A stretch of 64,000 nucleotides of DNA from Alteromonas oceanisediminis (GCF_018474025.1 NZ_JAHCTA010000005.1:62001-126000), one strand, 5' to 3'; positions 9,610-24,000 are shown, counted from the first letter of the stretch. Notes: generated by a model not told the origin, from the letters alone. Translations and numbers: made by a program.

Positions 9610-10491
9610 ATGTCAGCAAAGAAACGTGGATTAGGTCGCGGTTTAGACGCGCTACTCGCAACCAACCAAGCGAATTCAGATAAAGAGCACAGCAGTGCTT
9701 CAATCAGTGAATTAAGTAAACTGCCCATTGAGTTTTTACGACCAGGCAAATACCAGCCACGAAAGGACATGTCGCCTGAAGCGTTGGAAGATTTGGCATC
9801 GTCTATCCGCTCACAAGGTGTTATCCAACCGGTAGTGGTTCGCCCTATTGACGATCAAACATTTGAAATAATTGCAGGTGAACGCCGTTGGCGAGCTGCT
9901 CAGCTTGCTGGTTTAGATATTATTCCCTGTCTCATTAAAGACGTTCCTGACGAGTCGGCAGTCGCCATCGCACTGATTGAGAACATTCAACGCGAAGACC
10001 TGAATGCGATGGAAGAAGCACAAGCACTTGACCGGCTAATGGTAGAGTTTGCGCTCACCCATCAGGAAGTTGCTGAAGCGGTGGGTAAATCACGCACTAC
10101 TGTCACAAACCTGATGCGACTGAATCACCTCAATGCCGACGTCAAACTGCTTGTTGAGCACGGTGACATTGAAATGGGTCATGCACGTGCACTATTGGCC
10201 TTAGAAGGTGATGCGCAATCGCAAGCAGCCCAGCATGTGTCTGGCAAAGGGTTAACTGTGCGCGATACGGAGAAGTTGGTCAAACGCCTTCTTGAACCCG
10301 CTAAACCGGCGGCGCCAAAAACGGTGGACCCTGATGTACAACGATTATCAAACCGAATTTCAGAAACTGTCGGTGCGCCGGTCGCAATTGATCATAATGC
10401 AAAAGGTAAGGGCAAAATGACCATCAGTTTCTCGTCTTTAGACGAATTAGAAGGCATTTTGGAAAAGTTAGCCTTAAAAGAAAAAGATTAA
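9610..10491 (+). CDS. parB: Chromosome partition protein ParB (Spo0J)
   Basis: ParB is the CTP-dependent clamp that loads at parS sites near the origin. The 293-residue protein starts with the basic KKRGLGRGLDALL motif thought to stimulate ParA. It has the CTP-binding segment with GERRWRAAQLAG near residue 94 and ENIQREDLNAMEEA near residue 124, then a helix-turn-helix (TVTNLMRLNHL) and a C-terminal dimerisation part. The upstream GAGGAA (9601-9606) is a good ribosome site. No parS site was searched for exhaustively. Confidence 0.95.
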   Translation: MSAKKRGLGRGLDALLATNQANSDKEHSSASISELSKLPIEFLRPGKYQPRKDMSPEALEDLASSIRSQGVIQPVVVRPIDDQTFEIIAGERRWRAAQLAGLDIIPCLIKDVPDESAVAIALIENIQREDLNAMEEAQALDRLMVEFALTHQEVAEAVGKSRTTVTNLMRLNHLNADVKLLVEHGDIEMGHARALLALEGDAQSQAAQHVSGKGLTVRDTEKLVKRLLEPAKPAAPKTVDPDVQRLSNRISETVGAPVAIDHNAKGKGKMTISFSSLDELEGILEKLALKEKD

Positions 10492-10617
10492 GCGCCTGAA
10501 CTGTTCTGATTATTCGGTTTAACTGATGATACTGTCAGGCTAAATGATACTAATTTGGTCTTTTGCTGTTGTTTGTTTGGTAAATTTTCAGTATGGGCAC
10601 CAAAATGCGCGAAGCGG

Positions 10618-10645
10618 TTGAAAATATCTAAGATACAAGTATACT
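10618..10645 (+). promoter_or_regulatory. Promoter of the atp operon
   Basis: A sigma-70-type promoter is visible: -35 TTGAAA at 10618-10623, a 16-base spacer, and -10 TATACT at 10640-10645. It lies in the 196-base gap between parB and atpI, about 43 bases before the atpI start codon. No clear terminator was recognised after parB, so some read-through from parB is possible. Confidence 0.6.
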
Positions 10646-10687
10646 TTCGACGCTTTTTTTAGGGCTTTAATAGAAGATTTAACGCTT

Positions 10688-11074
10688 TTGGATGATTTAG
10701 CAAAGCAGGGAAAAAAGCTGGCATTTCGTGCTGCAGTGGCGCAGATGTGGGTATTTCTTGTTATGCTGCTGGTGGTCTTTTTTTTTTCGCCAGATGGCCT
10801 ATCGGCAATCGTGATTGGGTCACTCACGAGTATTGTGTCCAATGGCGTTTTAGCGTTTTTTTCTTTTCGATTTTCTGGCGCTCGTCAATCTGATGCCGTG
10901 GCAAAGAGTATTGGCAAAGGTATGCGCCTAAAGTTTGTTTTTTGTGTCATAGGGTTTGTTGTCGCATTTGGCTTAGTCCACGCAAAACCATTGCTCGTTT
11001 TTCTTGCGTTTATGACGACCACATTAAGCTATTGGCTGACAGTATTTTGGTTAACAAAGCGCTCTATCGTTTAA
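10688..11074 (+). CDS. atpI: ATP synthase assembly protein AtpI
   Basis: AtpI is a small membrane protein that helps build the c-ring and is not part of the final enzyme. The 128-residue product has four hydrophobic segments, in the order expected. Translation appears to start at TTG 10688, since the nearby ATG at 10692 is out of frame and stops at once; a weak GAAG lies upstream at 10673. It is the first gene of the atp operon, as in E. coli. Confidence 0.88.
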   Translation: MDDLAKQGKKLAFRAAVAQMWVFLVMLLVVFFFSPDGLSAIVIGSLTSIVSNGVLAFFSFRFSGARQSDAVAKSIGKGMRLKFVFCVIGFVVAFGLVHAKPLLVFLAFMTTTLSYWLTVFWLTKRSIV

Positions 11075-11118
11075 GCGCATTGTTTAAATAATGAATTTTT
11101 ACTAAACTTTTGGGTTAA

Positions 11119-12245
<1,127 letters not shown>

Positions 12246-12284
12246 TCGACTTTCTTCAGCGAAATTTAATTTAGGAGAGTCGTC

Positions 12285-12755
12285 ATGAATATGAACGCCA
12301 CTCTAATAGGTCAGTTGATTGCCTTTGCAGTATTCGTACTGTTTTGCATGAAATATGTGTGGCCACCTTTGATGGCGGCTATTGAAGCACGCCAGAAGAC
12401 AATTGCTGACGGTCTGGCAGCGTCTGAAAGAGGTGCTAAAGATCTCGAACTTGCTCAGGCGAAAGCTACAGAGCAGTTGCGCGATGCCAAACAACAAGCA
12501 GCGGCAATCATTGAACAAGCTAAAAAGCGTGCAAACCAACTTGTTGATGAAGAAACTCAGCGCGGTCATGACGAGCGAGAGAAGATTATCAATCAGGGTT
12601 ATGCAGAAATCGAAGCTGAACGGAACCGTGCTAAAGAAGATTTACGCAAGCAAGTCGCTGCTTTGGCAGTGATTGGCGCAGAGCGTATTCTTCAGCGCGA
12701 AATCGATGCAGCAGCACAAGACGACATTGTTGAAAAACTTGTCGCTGAATTGTAA
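12285..12755 (+). CDS. atpF: ATP synthase subunit b
   Basis: Subunit b is the peripheral stalk that links F1 to F0 and resists rotation. The 156-residue protein has one N-terminal membrane helix ([20 protein letters not shown]) followed by a long charged, heptad-like helix rich in Ala, Glu and Lys. GGAG at 12273-12276 serves as ribosome site. It lies between atpE and atpH as expected, 12 bases before atpH. Confidence 0.97.
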   Translation: MNMNATLIGQLIAFAVFVLFCMKYVWPPLMAAIEARQKTIADGLAASERGAKDLELAQAKATEQLRDAKQQAAAIIEQAKKRANQLVDEETQRGHDEREKIINQGYAEIEAERNRAKEDLRKQVAALAVIGAERILQREIDAAAQDDIVEKLVAEL

Positions 12756-12767
12756 GGGTAATGAGCC

Positions 12768-13301
12768 ATGGCTGAATTAACAACCGTTGCTCGCCCTTAT
12801 GCAAAAGCTGCTTTTGATTTTGCAATTGAGCACAAAGCCATTGCTGAATGGCAAGATATGTTGGTTTTTGCTGCCGAAGTCACCCGTAATGATGCGATAA
12901 AAGGCGTTTTGTATAGCACCACCGCGGATGATCAACTGGCAGACTTAATCATCAATATTTGTGGCGAACAGCTCAATGAACACGGTCAAAACCTGATTAA
13001 GGTACTGGCTGCCAATAAGCGTTTAACAACACTACCTGAGATTGCCAAGCTGTATGCGGAGCTCAAGGCAGATTATGACAAAGAAGTCGACGTAGAAGTT
13101 ACCTCGGCCTCAGCGTTATCAGATGCTCAAAAAGGCAAACTCAGTGTATCGTTAGAACAACGTTTAGCACGCAAAGTAAAGCTTAACTGTAACGTGGATC
13201 CTGCATTGGTTGCTGGCGTGGTGATAAAAGCCGGCGACACTGTCATTGATGGTTCCGTAAAATCCAAATTGAACCGTCTCGCAGACGCGTTGCAAGCATA
13301 A
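12768..13301 (+). CDS. atpH: ATP synthase subunit delta
   Basis: Subunit delta joins the top of F1 to the b stalk. The 177-residue protein begins [17 protein letters not shown], the standard N-terminal helix, and ends with a C-terminal segment ([24 protein letters not shown]) that matches the family closely. It is tightly packed with atpF (12 bases) and atpA (14 bases). Confidence 0.97.
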   Translation: MAELTTVARPYAKAAFDFAIEHKAIAEWQDMLVFAAEVTRNDAIKGVLYSTTADDQLADLIINICGEQLNEHGQNLIKVLAANKRLTTLPEIAKLYAELKADYDKEVDVEVTSASALSDAQKGKLSVSLEQRLARKVKLNCNVDPALVAGVVIKAGDTVIDGSVKSKLNRLADALQA

Positions 13302-13315
13302 CGGGGATAAAGAGC

Positions 13316-14857
13316 ATGCAACTTAATTCCACAGAAATTGCAGAACTGATCAAGAAACGTATTGAACAGTTTGATATCGCGAGTGAAGCGCGAAATGAAG
13401 GTACGATTGTCGGTGTAACCGACGGTATTATTCGTATCCACGGCCTTGCAGATGTTATGCAGGGTGAAATGATTGAACTACCGGGTGGTCGCTATGCGAT
13501 TGCACTTAACCTTGAGCGTGACTCAGTTGGTGCGGTAGTTATGGGTCCCTACGCGGACCTACAAGAAGGCGATAAAGTTAAGTCGTCAGGTCGTATCCTT
13601 GAAGTACCAGTCGGTCGTGCGTTGCTTGGTCGTGTTGTTAACACGCTGGGCGAGCCAATTGACGGAAAAGGCGCGATTGATGCTGAAGGTTTTGAGCCAG
13701 TTGAAAAGATTGCCCCGGGTGTTATTGAACGCCAGTCGGTTGATCAACCCGTACAAACGGGTTACAAGTCTGTCGACTCTATGATTCCAATTGGCCGCGG
13801 CCAGCGTGAATTGGTTATCGGCGATCGTCAAACCGGTAAAACAGCATTAGCGATTGATGCAATCATCAACCAACGTGACACGGGTGTAGCTTGTGTTTAC
13901 GTGGCGGTTGGTCAGAAAGCATCTACAATTGCTAACGTAGTACGTAAACTTGAAGAGCACGGTGCGTTGCAAAATACCATCGTAGTCGCTGCATCTGCGT
14001 CTGAGTCAGCTGCGTTGCAGTATTTGGCGCCGTATTCAGGTTGTACCATGGGTGAATTTTTCCGTGACCGTGGTGAAGATGCGTTGATTGTGTATGATGA
14101 TTTGTCTAAGCAAGCTGTTGCTTATCGTCAGATTTCATTGCTATTGAAGCGTCCGCCAGGCCGTGAAGCCTACCCCGGTGACGTATTCTATTTGCACTCG
14201 CGTCTACTCGAGCGCGCTGCACGAGTGAACGAACAGTATGTTGAAAACTTCACCAAAGGCGAAGTGAAAGGCAAAACGGGTTCACTTACCGCACTGCCAA
14301 TCATCGAGACGCAAGCGGGTGACGTGTCAGCGTTCGTACCCACCAACGTAATTTCGATTACCGATGGTCAAATCTTCCTTGAAACCGATTTGTTTAACGC
14401 AGGTATTCGCCCAGCGGTTAATGCGGGTATTTCAGTTTCTCGTGTAGGTGGTGCAGCGCAGACTAAAATTGTTAAGAAGTTAGGCGGTGGTATTCGTCTA
14501 GCGCTTGCTCAGTACCGTGAACTAGCCGCATTCTCGCAGTTCGCTTCAGATTTGGATGACGCAACGCGTGCTCAACTTGAGCATGGTGAACGCGTTATGG
14601 AACTGATGAAGCAGAAACAGTATGCGCCGCTTTCGGTCGCTGACACCGCAGTATCATTGTTTGCCGTGGAAAAAGGCCATTTAAAAGACGTGGAACTGAA
14701 TAAGATCCTCGATTTCGAAGCCGCACTTCACTCGTACATGAACAGCGAAAAAGCTGAGTTGATTAAAACGATTAATGATACAGGTAACTATAACGACGAC
14801 ATTGAGTCACAGTTGAGCGACGCACTAAAGTCGTTTAAAGCGACACAAACGTGGTAA
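13316..14857 (+). CDS. atpA: ATP synthase subunit alpha
   Basis: Alpha is the non-catalytic nucleotide-binding subunit of the F1 hexamer. The 513-residue protein equals the E. coli length. The Walker A motif GDRQTGKTA begins near residue 169, and the ATP synthase alpha/beta signature region ([14 protein letters not shown]) lies near residue 365. The coding sequence is followed by a perfect hairpin before atpG. Confidence 0.98.
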   Translation: MQLNSTEIAELIKKRIEQFDIASEARNEGTIVGVTDGIIRIHGLADVMQGEMIELPGGRYAIALNLERDSVGAVVMGPYADLQEGDKVKSSGRILEVPVGRALLGRVVNTLGEPIDGKGAIDAEGFEPVEKIAPGVIERQSVDQPVQTGYKSVDSMIPIGRGQRELVIGDRQTGKTALAIDAIINQRDTGVACVYVAVGQKASTIANVVRKLEEHGALQNTIVVAASASESAALQYLAPYSGCTMGEFFRDRGEDALIVYDDLSKQAVAYRQISLLLKRPPGREAYPGDVFYLHSRLLERAARVNEQYVENFTKGEVKGKTGSLTALPIIETQAGDVSAFVPTNVISITDGQIFLETDLFNAGIRPAVNAGISVSRVGGAAQTKIVKKLGGGIRLALAQYRELAAFSQFASDLDDATRAQLEHGERVMELMKQKQYAPLSVADTAVSLFAVEKGHLKDVELNKILDFEAALHSYMNSEKAELIKTINDTGNYNDDIESQLSDALKSFKATQTW

Positions 14858-14862
14858 TTAGC

Positions 14863-14885
14863 AGGTGCTCTCTTGTAGAGCACCT
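14863..14885 (+). other. Intercistronic hairpin atpA-atpG
   Basis: AGGTGCTCT (14863-14871), a CTTGT loop and AGAGCACCT (14877-14885) form a perfect 9-bp stem in the 58-base atpA-atpG gap. No T-tract follows, so it is not a standard terminator. It lies between a gene needed in three copies per enzyme and one needed once. A role in message decay or partial attenuation is inferred. Confidence 0.6.
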
Positions 14886-14915
14886 CTTACGTTATAGGTA
14901 ACTGGAGAAAGTATC

Positions 14916-15776
14916 ATGGCCAGCGGTAAAGAAATTAAAGGTAAAATTGGGAGTATCAAGAATACTCAAAAGATTACCAGCGCGATGGAAATGGTTGCTG
15001 CGTCTAAGATGAAAAAGGCGCAGGAGCGCATGGCCACTGGGCGCCCCTATGCGGACTGTATGCTGAAAGTTATTGGGCATATGGCGCATGGACGCCTAGA
15101 GTATCGCCATCCTTACTTAGAAGAACGTGAAGTTAAACGCGTGGGTTACATTGTTATTTCAACCGATAGAGGGTTGTGTGGCGGTTTGAATACCAACGAG
15201 TTTAAGAAAGTTGTTAAAGATACTAAACAGTGGAAAGACAAAGGTGTGAAAGTGTCTTTTGCTGCGCTGGGATCAAAAGCATGCGCGTTCTTTAATCGGT
15301 TTGGTGGCGATATTATGGCTGCCGAATCCGGCTTAGGCGACAAACCAAGTGTTGATGATGTCATTGGTATTGTTCGAGTAATGATTAATGCATTTAATCG
15401 CGGTGAGCTCGATAAGCTATTTATTGTTTACAATAAGTTCGTAAACACAATGTCTCAGGAGCCGGTAGTGAACCAGCTTCTGCCTTTGCCTAAATCAGAA
15501 AATGAGTCAGCTGAGCATAGCTGGGATTATATTTATGAGCCTGAACCTAAGCCGATTTTAGAGGCATTGATGAAGCGCTACATTGAATCTCAGGTGTATC
15601 AAGGTGTCGTTGAAAACGCAGCGTCTGAACAAGCTGCGCGAATGGTAGCGATGAAAGCTGCAACAGACAACGCCGGCAATCTTATTGATGATTTGCAATT
15701 GGTATACAACAAAGCTCGTCAGGCAGCGATCACGCAAGAAATCAGCGAGATCGTGAGCGGCGCGGCTGCGGTTTAG
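14916..15776 (+). CDS. atpG: ATP synthase subunit gamma
   Basis: Gamma is the central rotating shaft. The 286-residue protein starts with the conserved [28 protein letters not shown] region and ends with [37 protein letters not shown], both long helices that form the coiled-coil shaft. GGAGAAAG at 14903-14910 is the ribosome site. Length is equal to the E. coli subunit. Confidence 0.97.
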   Translation: MASGKEIKGKIGSIKNTQKITSAMEMVAASKMKKAQERMATGRPYADCMLKVIGHMAHGRLEYRHPYLEEREVKRVGYIVISTDRGLCGGLNTNEFKKVVKDTKQWKDKGVKVSFAALGSKACAFFNRFGGDIMAAESGLGDKPSVDDVIGIVRVMINAFNRGELDKLFIVYNKFVNTMSQEPVVNQLLPLPKSENESAEHSWDYIYEPEPKPILEALMKRYIESQVYQGVVENAASEQAARMVAMKAATDNAGNLIDDLQLVYNKARQAAITQEISEIVSGAAAV

Positions 15777-15797
15777 GTAACAGGTTTAAAAAGATAA

Positions 15798-17198
<1,401 letters not shown>

Positions 17199-17202
17199 GC
17201 CG

Positions 17203-17218
17203 GAGCGCGTAAGCGCTC
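17203..17218 (+). other. Intercistronic hairpin atpD-atpC
   Basis: GAGCGC (17203-17208), a GTAA loop of the stable GNRA class, and GCGCTC (17213-17218) form a perfect 6-bp stem. It fills most of the 36-base atpD-atpC gap and ends five bases before the AGGAGG ribosome site of atpC. It could limit decay of the beta message or tune entry of ribosomes on atpC; this is inference. Confidence 0.55.
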
Positions 17219-17234
17219 TCTTTAGGAGGTGCCC

Positions 17235-17651
17235 ATGGCAGCAATGACAGTTCATCTTGATGTGGTAAGTGCAGAAGAGCAAATCTTCTCGGGCCTTGTT
17301 GAGACGATCCAGGTAACGGGTAGTGAAGGTGAACTGGGTATCCACCCAGGGCACGCGCCACTGCTCACTGCATTGAAGCCTGGCATGGTGCGACTTGTGA
17401 AACAGTTTGGCGAAGAAGAGATGATTTATATCGCCGGTGGTGTGCTTGAAGTACAACCCGACGCGGTTACTGTGCTGGCTGATACAGCGGTACGTGCAGA
17501 AGATCTCGACGAGCAAGCGGCAGAAGAAGCTAAACGCCGTGCTGAGGAACAAATCGCTAACCCAGGTGCAGATTTTGATTACGCTGAAGCAGCTATAGAG
17601 CTTGCAGAAGCTGTCGCGCAATTACGCTTAATTCAAAAATTACGTAAATAA
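17235..17651 (+). CDS. atpC: ATP synthase subunit epsilon
   Basis: Epsilon is the small rotor subunit that links gamma to the c-ring and can inhibit ATP hydrolysis. The 138-residue protein has the N-terminal beta-sandwich ([39 protein letters not shown]) and a C-terminal helical hairpin. The start is set at ATG 17235, because the in-frame GTG at 17229 falls inside the AGGAGG ribosome site at 17224-17229. It is the last gene of the operon. Confidence 0.96.
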   Translation: MAAMTVHLDVVSAEEQIFSGLVETIQVTGSEGELGIHPGHAPLLTALKPGMVRLVKQFGEEEMIYIAGGVLEVQPDAVTVLADTAVRAEDLDEQAAEEAKRRAEEQIANPGADFDYAEAAIELAEAVAQLRLIQKLRK

Positions 17652-17674
17652 CGCGCGATTACTGATTTAACCTC

Positions 17675-17704
17675 AAAAAACCGGCTGTATCGCCGGTTTT
17701 TTTT
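17675..17704 (+). terminator. Terminator of the atp operon
   Basis: CCGGC (17681-17685) and GCCGG (17692-17696) pair around a TGTATC loop. A-runs before and eight T after the stem give a strong intrinsic terminator 24 bases past atpC. The A-run also lets it act for the convergent minus-strand gene on the right. Confidence 0.92.
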
Positions 17705-17767
17705 GCTCAGCGACGCTGGCATAGCTAGCAGGCAGTGGCTTTCAAACGGATAAACGCGCTTCACGCG

Positions 17768-18553
17768 CTAAGGTTCGCTTTTTTCGGGACGCTGTGTTGG
17801 CCCTAGCAATTCCTCGAAACGGCTAAGGTTGTTTAGCTTGGCATGTGTATCAAACACATGAATCAACTGATCGCTATAGGGTGAGCGTTGAGATACCGCA
17901 AAATAGGTGGGTACCGTTAGCAAAGGGTCTATCGTGAAATTGCGCATGTCTGCATCAGTTTGGCGCGCTAGGTGATAATTAAATGGGCCTTCATAGGTGA
18001 GTAAGTGACGTGTTCGGCCGCGTAAAAACATTTTGATGGCGTCAATACTGCCTGGCGTATCTTGAAAAACGAAGCCGCGCTCAAGCATTTTTTGACGTAC
18101 CCCGTGGTAGCCAAAGCCGCGGATCGCACTGACCATGTTTTCGAAACCTCGACGCTCATGACTCACCAACATAATATGAAGAAGGCCAAAGGGGATTTGC
18201 GAAAACCGGACTTTGTTCTGGATATACGGTGTGGATTTAATATTGATGGTAAAATCAATTTCACTTGACTCCAACATCGAATAAACGCGTAATGCAGGAG
18301 CACAGATTGCTTCAACGCTGAGGCTGTAAGATGCTAAAATCTCACGCGTTAGTTCAATAGCTGAGCCGGTGCAGTCCCCTGTCGCTTCATCGGTGTAAGA
18401 AAAAGGCGGAAACTCCAGCACACCCAATGTCAGATTGGGCAATTCGTGTTCTGCTTGTACAGGCATAAGCCACGTCAGGCCGCTAATCAATAATGCCAGT
18501 CGCACAAGATTCAAAGCCTGACGATGCCGCTTTTTGAAGGTATTTTTTATCAT
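17768..18553 (-). CDS. Periplasmic solute-binding protein, family 3-like
   Basis: The 261-residue product has a basic N-terminus and a hydrophobic segment (ALNLVRLALLISGLTWLMPVQA) that reads as a signal peptide. The mature part begins LTLGVLEFPPFSYTDEATG and continues with CTGSAIELTREIL, a pattern of the amino-acid-type (SBP_bac_3) binding fold. No transporter genes are beside it, so it may feed a distant permease, act as an orphan sensor, or be a non-transport relative. A frame extension to a TTG at 18580 is possible, but ATG 18553 starts the signal peptide better. Ligand unknown. Confidence 0.75.
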   Translation of the reverse strand: MIKNTFKKRHRQALNLVRLALLISGLTWLMPVQAEHELPNLTLGVLEFPPFSYTDEATGDCTGSAIELTREILASYSLSVEAICAPALRVYSMLESSEIDFTINIKSTPYIQNKVRFSQIPFGLLHIMLVSHERRGFENMVSAIRGFGYHGVRQKMLERGFVFQDTPGSIDAIKMFLRGRTRHLLTYEGPFNYHLARQTDADMRNFTIDPLLTVPTYFAVSQRSPYSDQLIHVFDTHAKLNNLSRFEELLGPTQRPEKSEP

Positions 18554-18623
18554 CAATATAACAGTAGCAGAGTTATGCAACGCTGAAGACTTTTTGCGGG
18601 CAAAAGGATTGCCCGCTTTGGTA

Positions 18624-20774
18624 TTACAGCTCTGTTATACCCATGTTGAACAACGTAAAACCATAGATGTCTGCATATTGTTCAATAGTCTTACTGATGG
18701 GCGTACCTGCACCGTGACCAGCGTCGGTTTCAATTCTGATTAAAAGCGGGTTTGTACCGGTATGTTTCTCTTGCAGCGTCGCGGCAAATTTAAACGAATG
18801 CGCAGGCACAACGCGGTCATCATGATCAGCCGTTGTGATCAGCGTGGCAGGGTATTCGACCCCAGACTTTACATTGTGCAAGGGTGAATAGCCGAGCAAA
18901 TAGTTAAACATGGCTTCGCTCTGTTCACTGGTACCATAATCATAAGCCCAACCCGCACCTGCCGTGAACGTATGATAGCGAAGCATATCCAATACACCGA
19001 CCGAAGGCAGAGCAACCTGCGCTAGATCAGGGCGCTGGGTCATCACGGCACCCACCAATAGCCCACCATTACTGCCACCTTGTATCGCCAGATGCTGACT
19101 GCTGGTATAGCCCTTTTCAATCAGAAATTCACCGGCTGCAATAAAATCATCAAACACATTTTGTTTTTGCATTTGCGTACCGGCTTTGTGCCAGGCCTTA
19201 CCGTACTCACCGCCACCGCGAATGTTGGGCACAGCATATACGCCACCGAGTGTTAACCATGCCGCCACGGTAGAACGAAAGCGTGGCGGTAAACTGACGT
19301 TAAAACCGCCATAACCGTAAAGTAATGTTGGGTTTTTACCATTGAGTTTAGTGTCTTTATGGTGCGTGATGATCATGGGTACTTGAGTACCATCTTTAGA
19401 CGCATAAAACACTTGTTCTGAAACGAACTGTGCGCTCTCGAATGCTGATGCAGGCTCGTTGAATAAGTTGGTTTCGCCGGAATCTATGTCGTAGGCATAG
19501 ATTGTGGTGGGCGTAGTGTAGTTAGCAAACGTGTAGTAAGTCACTTTATCGTCTTTCTTACCGCTGAAGCTGCCGGCTGAACCCAATCCGGGTAAGCTAA
19601 CGTCACGAACGAGTTTGCCAGAGAAATCGTACTGTTTAACCTGCGAAATCGCGTCAACCATATACTCCGCAAAAATCGCATCGCCAGCGGTACTCGGCGA
19701 TAACACATGTTCAGTCTCTGCAATAAAGTCCTGCCAGTTATCGACTGAAGGATTGGCCGCATCGGCTACCACGATTTTCATGTTTGGCGCGTTGTGATTA
19801 GTAACTAAATAGAGCTTGTCACCACGTGTTGTGAGCGGGTATACATCTGACGCCATATCCTCTTTCACAACCACAAAATCGGCATCTGGTTTTGATAAGT
19901 CTTTTAGTAGTGCGCGATTTCCCGACGTTGCGTTCGCCGCTGCGATAAATAAGAAACGGTTGTCGTCGGACACCGCAGCTTGAATATAACGATGCTTTTG
20001 CGCATCGGTATGACCAAATACTTTGACATCGTCCGCTTGAGGCGTGCCTATAGCGTGATAGTAAACCTTATGCTGGTCAGTTTTTTCGCTTAACTCAGAT
20101 CCCTTAGGTTTGTCATAACTGGAATAATAGAAGCCCTCATTTTTATACCACGCCAAACCGCTGAATTTGACATTAACCAGTTTATCTTCAACTTGTTGTT
20201 TGGTTTGTGTATCAATGACATAAACTTCACGCCAGTCGCTGCCCCCCGTTGAGGTTTGATAGGCCGCTAGCGACCCGTCTTCGGAGAATGTTAGCGCTGC
20301 AAGAGAAACGGTTCCGTCATCACTGAATGTGTTCGGATCTAAGAAAACCTCGGGTTCCCCGCCTTCTTTTTGCCGGTACACAACACTCTGGTTCTGCAAG
20401 CCATCATTTTTATAGAAGTAGGTATACTCGCCTTCCTTAAATGGAGCGGAGATGCGCTCATAGTTGAGCATATCCCTTACCGTATCAGCGATTTTGTCAC
20501 GATAAGGCACGTTGCTAAGATAGTCTTGAGTCACTGCGTTTTGCGCCTTAACCCAGGCTTCAGTTTCAGCACTACGGTCATCTTCTAACCAGCGATACGG
20601 ATCGGCGACCTCTTGTCCAAAATACGTATCAACGACGTCACCTTTGGCGGTAACTGGATAGTCAAATTTCACGTTGGCTGGCTCCGAGGGTTGTTTAACC
20701 TGCTGTGATGGTTCGTCGCTGGGTTGGCAAGCAGCCAATGCGCCAATCATGGCGAGAGTCAGGATTTTTTTCAT
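18624..20774 (-). CDS. Prolyl oligopeptidase family lipoprotein (S9A)
   Basis: This 716-residue serine peptidase cleaves short peptides after proline, by family knowledge. The start [20 protein letters not shown] carries a lipobox (LAAC), so the enzyme is a predicted lipoprotein facing the periplasm or outer surface. A seven-bladed propeller occupies about residues 100-450. The catalytic serine lies in [10 protein letters not shown] near residue 567, aspartate in [11 protein letters not shown] near 653, and histidine in DAGHGAGTP near 689; all three are present. It follows dnaE2 on the same strand, but the 307-base gap suggests its own promoter. Confidence 0.93.
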   Translation of the reverse strand: MKKILTLAMIGALAACQPSDEPSQQVKQPSEPANVKFDYPVTAKGDVVDTYFGQEVADPYRWLEDDRSAETEAWVKAQNAVTQDYLSNVPYRDKIADTVRDMLNYERISAPFKEGEYTYFYKNDGLQNQSVVYRQKEGGEPEVFLDPNTFSDDGTVSLAALTFSEDGSLAAYQTSTGGSDWREVYVIDTQTKQQVEDKLVNVKFSGLAWYKNEGFYYSSYDKPKGSELSEKTDQHKVYYHAIGTPQADDVKVFGHTDAQKHRYIQAAVSDDNRFLFIAAANATSGNRALLKDLSKPDADFVVVKEDMASDVYPLTTRGDKLYLVTNHNAPNMKIVVADAANPSVDNWQDFIAETEHVLSPSTAGDAIFAEYMVDAISQVKQYDFSGKLVRDVSLPGLGSAGSFSGKKDDKVTYYTFANYTTPTTIYAYDIDSGETNLFNEPASAFESAQFVSEQVFYASKDGTQVPMIITHHKDTKLNGKNPTLLYGYGGFNVSLPPRFRSTVAAWLTLGGVYAVPNIRGGGEYGKAWHKAGTQMQKQNVFDDFIAAGEFLIEKGYTSSQHLAIQGGSNGGLLVGAVMTQRPDLAQVALPSVGVLDMLRYHTFTAGAGWAYDYGTSEQSEAMFNYLLGYSPLHNVKSGVEYPATLITTADHDDRVVPAHSFKFAATLQEKHTGTNPLLIRIETDAGHGAGTPISKTIEQYADIYGFTLFNMGITEL

Positions 20775-21081
20775 GTATTTTGCACCTGTTTAATTTTTGC
20801 TTACACCGTGTTTTACGGTAGTTGGTTAAGGAAGGCGAATAATTTGGGTCAAAAACGAGAGCAACACAGTGTAAAGCTTTGTAAACACAGAGGTTAACTC
20901 TACGGGCGGCTCCAGTTAACCGCATAAATATTAACGCACCTTTAGCATGACAGATCACTTTTTTTCCTAATCTTTATATGATGGGTGCGCTTCTCACTGG
21001 GTCAAGCAACAATAACAGGCTCGTAATTCATGTTGTGATTAACGGTAGATAGATGGTCTATCACTGAGGTGTTTGATAAAT
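20775..21081. other. Intergenic region without a recognised gene
   Basis: This 307-base gap separates dnaE2 from the prolyl oligopeptidase gene, both on the minus strand. The only frame crossing it (minus, 20695-20958) overlaps the peptidase start in another frame and has no family character. A small perfect hairpin (GATAGA, TGG loop, TCTATC; 21048-21062) lies 20 bases after the dnaE2 stop but lacks a T-run. The peptidase promoter must be here, but no strong sequence stands out. Confidence 0.5.
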
Positions 21082-24000
21082 CTAATAAAAATGACGGGCT
21101 TTTAAATCCAACTCGCTTAATAAGCCAGTTAGATCGGTTAAGCGTCCGGCAATCACGTGAATAACATCGCCGTCACCACGCTCCAGAATGCCGTTTACCT
21201 GTAAAATGGTTGACTTCAAATAGGTTTGTTTTTGTGCGCGTGCTGTAGCTTGCCACACCACCACATTGGTATTGCCGGTATGATCTTCCAGTGTCATAAA
21301 AGTCACGCCTGATGCTGTACCTGGAGCCTGCCGGCCGGTTACGCAGCCGATCACGGAAACAACGGACTTGTGTGCTTGATGAACAAGGTCGCTGGCGAAC
21401 GTAAAGCGTGGGAGCTTATTGGCGTTGAGCAGCAGTGCGACCGGATGTTGGTTGAGTGAAACGCCTACCGCTCGGTAGTCTTCAACCAGATCATCAACCT
21501 CTGTCGGCACCAGCGACAGTTGATGCGGATCCCTTTCGCCTTGCATGAGCGGAAGTTGAGAGACCGTTTCCATGATTTGCCAGCGCGCTTGGTAGCGATT
21601 ACCGGCAATACCTTTAAACGCATCCGCGCTGGCCAGTGCCTGTAACTCTAACGAATGAATGCCAAGCTGCTTCACGTCAGCAATACTGGCATAACCTTGC
21701 GTCGGTCGTTGCTGAACAAGCCGCACAGCTGTTGCCTGAGATAAACCTTTGACTAAACGTAGCCCCAGCCTGATAGCAAAGCCTTTCTTATTCGGTTGTA
21801 AATGGTGATCTAACAACGATGCATTAATGCACACAGGGCGTATTTCAATCGCATGTCGTTGAGCATCCTGAATAAGTTGTGACGCTGAATAAAACCCCAT
21901 GGGTAAGCTGTTGAGTAAACTGGCATAAAAGGCTGCTGGGTAATAACACTTAAGCCAAGAGGATACGTAGGCTAGAACCGCAAACGAGGCTGAATGCGAT
22001 TCAGGAAAGCCGTATACACCAAAGCCTAAAATTTGCTGATAAAGCCGCTCAGCAAAGTCATCCTGATAGCCTTTTTTTTGCATACCGCGTTTAAGCTTGT
22101 CGCGAAACTGGACGAGTTTACCGTTCTTCTTCCAGCTCGCCATGGCGCGGCGTAACTGATCGGCTTCGCCGCCAGAAAACCCTGCGGCGACCATCGCCAG
22201 TTGTATCACCTGCTCTTGAAAAATGGGTACGCCCATGGTTCGGCTCAAGACAGATTTGACTTCTTCAGACGGGTAATCAATCGCTTCCCGACCATCCCGT
22301 CGACGTAAATAAGGATGTACCATATCACCCTGAATTGGCCCAGGCCTCACGATGGCAATTTGCACGACAAGATCATAGTAACAGGCTGGTTTTAAGCGCG
22401 GTAACATCGTCATCTGAGCGCGAGATTCAACCTGAAAAACACCAACAGAATCCCCTTTTTGCAGCATCTGATAGACCTGAGGGTCGTCACCAAGGCGCGT
22501 AATATCAGCAATGCTGGTGTGGTGATCATAGTGCAGAGACAATACATCGAAGCACTTGCGGATAGCGGTTAACATGCCAAGCGCGAGTACGTCCACTTTG
22601 AGGAGTCCAAGTGCCTCCAAGTCGTCTTTATCCCACTGAATGACGGTGCGCTGAGCCATACTGGCATTTTCCACGGGTACCAGTTCGTAAAGAGGCCCGG
22701 CAGAAATGACAAACCCACCTACATGTTGTGACAAATGACGTGGAAAGCCCATCAACTCGTTAACCAAAGCCACCAGGTGCTGACTAATGCGGCTATCAGG
22801 ATCCAGACCCAGCTCACCCAGTTGCGATTGCCAGCTGACATCACGATCGCGGCGATTGACATTGCTGATGAAAAAATCCAGTTGCGCCCGATTAATACCC
22901 AGAGCCTTACCGACCTCGCGTAACGCGCTTTTAAACCGATAGCACACAACGGTCGCCGCCAATGCGGTACGTTCTCTACCGTATTTTCGATAAATGTACT
23001 GAATAACCTCTTCACGCCGTTCATGCTCGAAATCGACGTCAATATCGGGTGGTTCGTTACGCTCCTTAGAAATGAATCGTTCAAACAGAACGTTAATTTG
23101 GCGCGGGTCGACAGCGGTAATTTCCAAGCAATAGCATACCACTGAGTTAGCCGCAGAACCCCTGCCCTGATACAAAATAGCTTGTGATTTTGCGAACTGT
23201 ACAACGTCGTAAATGGTCAGGAAAAAATATTCATAACGTTGCTCTTGGATCAGTTTAAGCTCTTTTTCAATTAACGCACGAATGTCATTGGGCAGGCCAT
23301 TAACAAAGCGTTTTTTGATCCCGCGCTCAACACATAAACGCAGATAGCTGGTCGCGTCAAATCCTTTAGGTATCAGTTCGCTGGGATACTGATACTGCAA
23401 AGACGATAAGCAAAAATGGCAGCGCTCGGCAATATGTTCTGCTTGTGTCAGCCATTCTTGAGGGTAAAGTTTAGCCAGTTTGTCAGGGCTTCTCAGGCTT
23501 CGCTCTGTGTTGCTCAAAGCCTCTCGGCCTAAATCAGCTACGGGTCTACCCAAACGAGTGGCTGTGAGCACATGCTGAAGGGGTTGGCGCTCTACTTCAT
23601 GCATTAATACACCCGTACAGGCACACATCGGCAACTGATAGGTTTCTGCCAATATTTTTAAACGTGCTATACGTTGGGGTTCATTGGCGACTAATAACCG
23701 CTGTGCACCAATCCAGGTGCGTTCAGCGTGGTGCTTGAGTAACCAAGCTGCGGTGTTTTCCTGCCCCTGATGATCGTCATCAGGCAGCCAGATAATCAAG
23801 CAATGCCGCACGCTCTTTAAATCCCACTCATCTAGCCGATAGTCGCCTTTATCTGCGCGCCGACGCGCATTGGTAATAATGCGGCACAACTCTTTATAGG
23901 CATCATGATTGGGACAAAGCAAAATGCATTTACACTGTGTATTAAGGATAAAATAGCTGCCTACAATTAGTTTGATGGCCAAGTTTTTGTCGCGCTTTTC

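Noticed and set aside
8795-10491. parA-parB between rsmG and the atp operon as an insertion
   Set aside because: This is the normal order in many non-enteric gammaproteobacteria; E. coli is the exception.
10492-10617. Terminator after parB
   Set aside because: Only short 4-5 bp stems without a T-run were found; not strong enough to list.
20695-20958. Minus-strand frame of 87 residues over the prolyl oligopeptidase start
   Set aside because: It overlaps the lipoprotein signal peptide in another frame and shows no domain; taken as chance.
22752-23204. Minus-strand frame of 150 residues inside dnaE2
   Set aside because: Same strand, different frame from a well-supported DnaE2; no domain recognisable.
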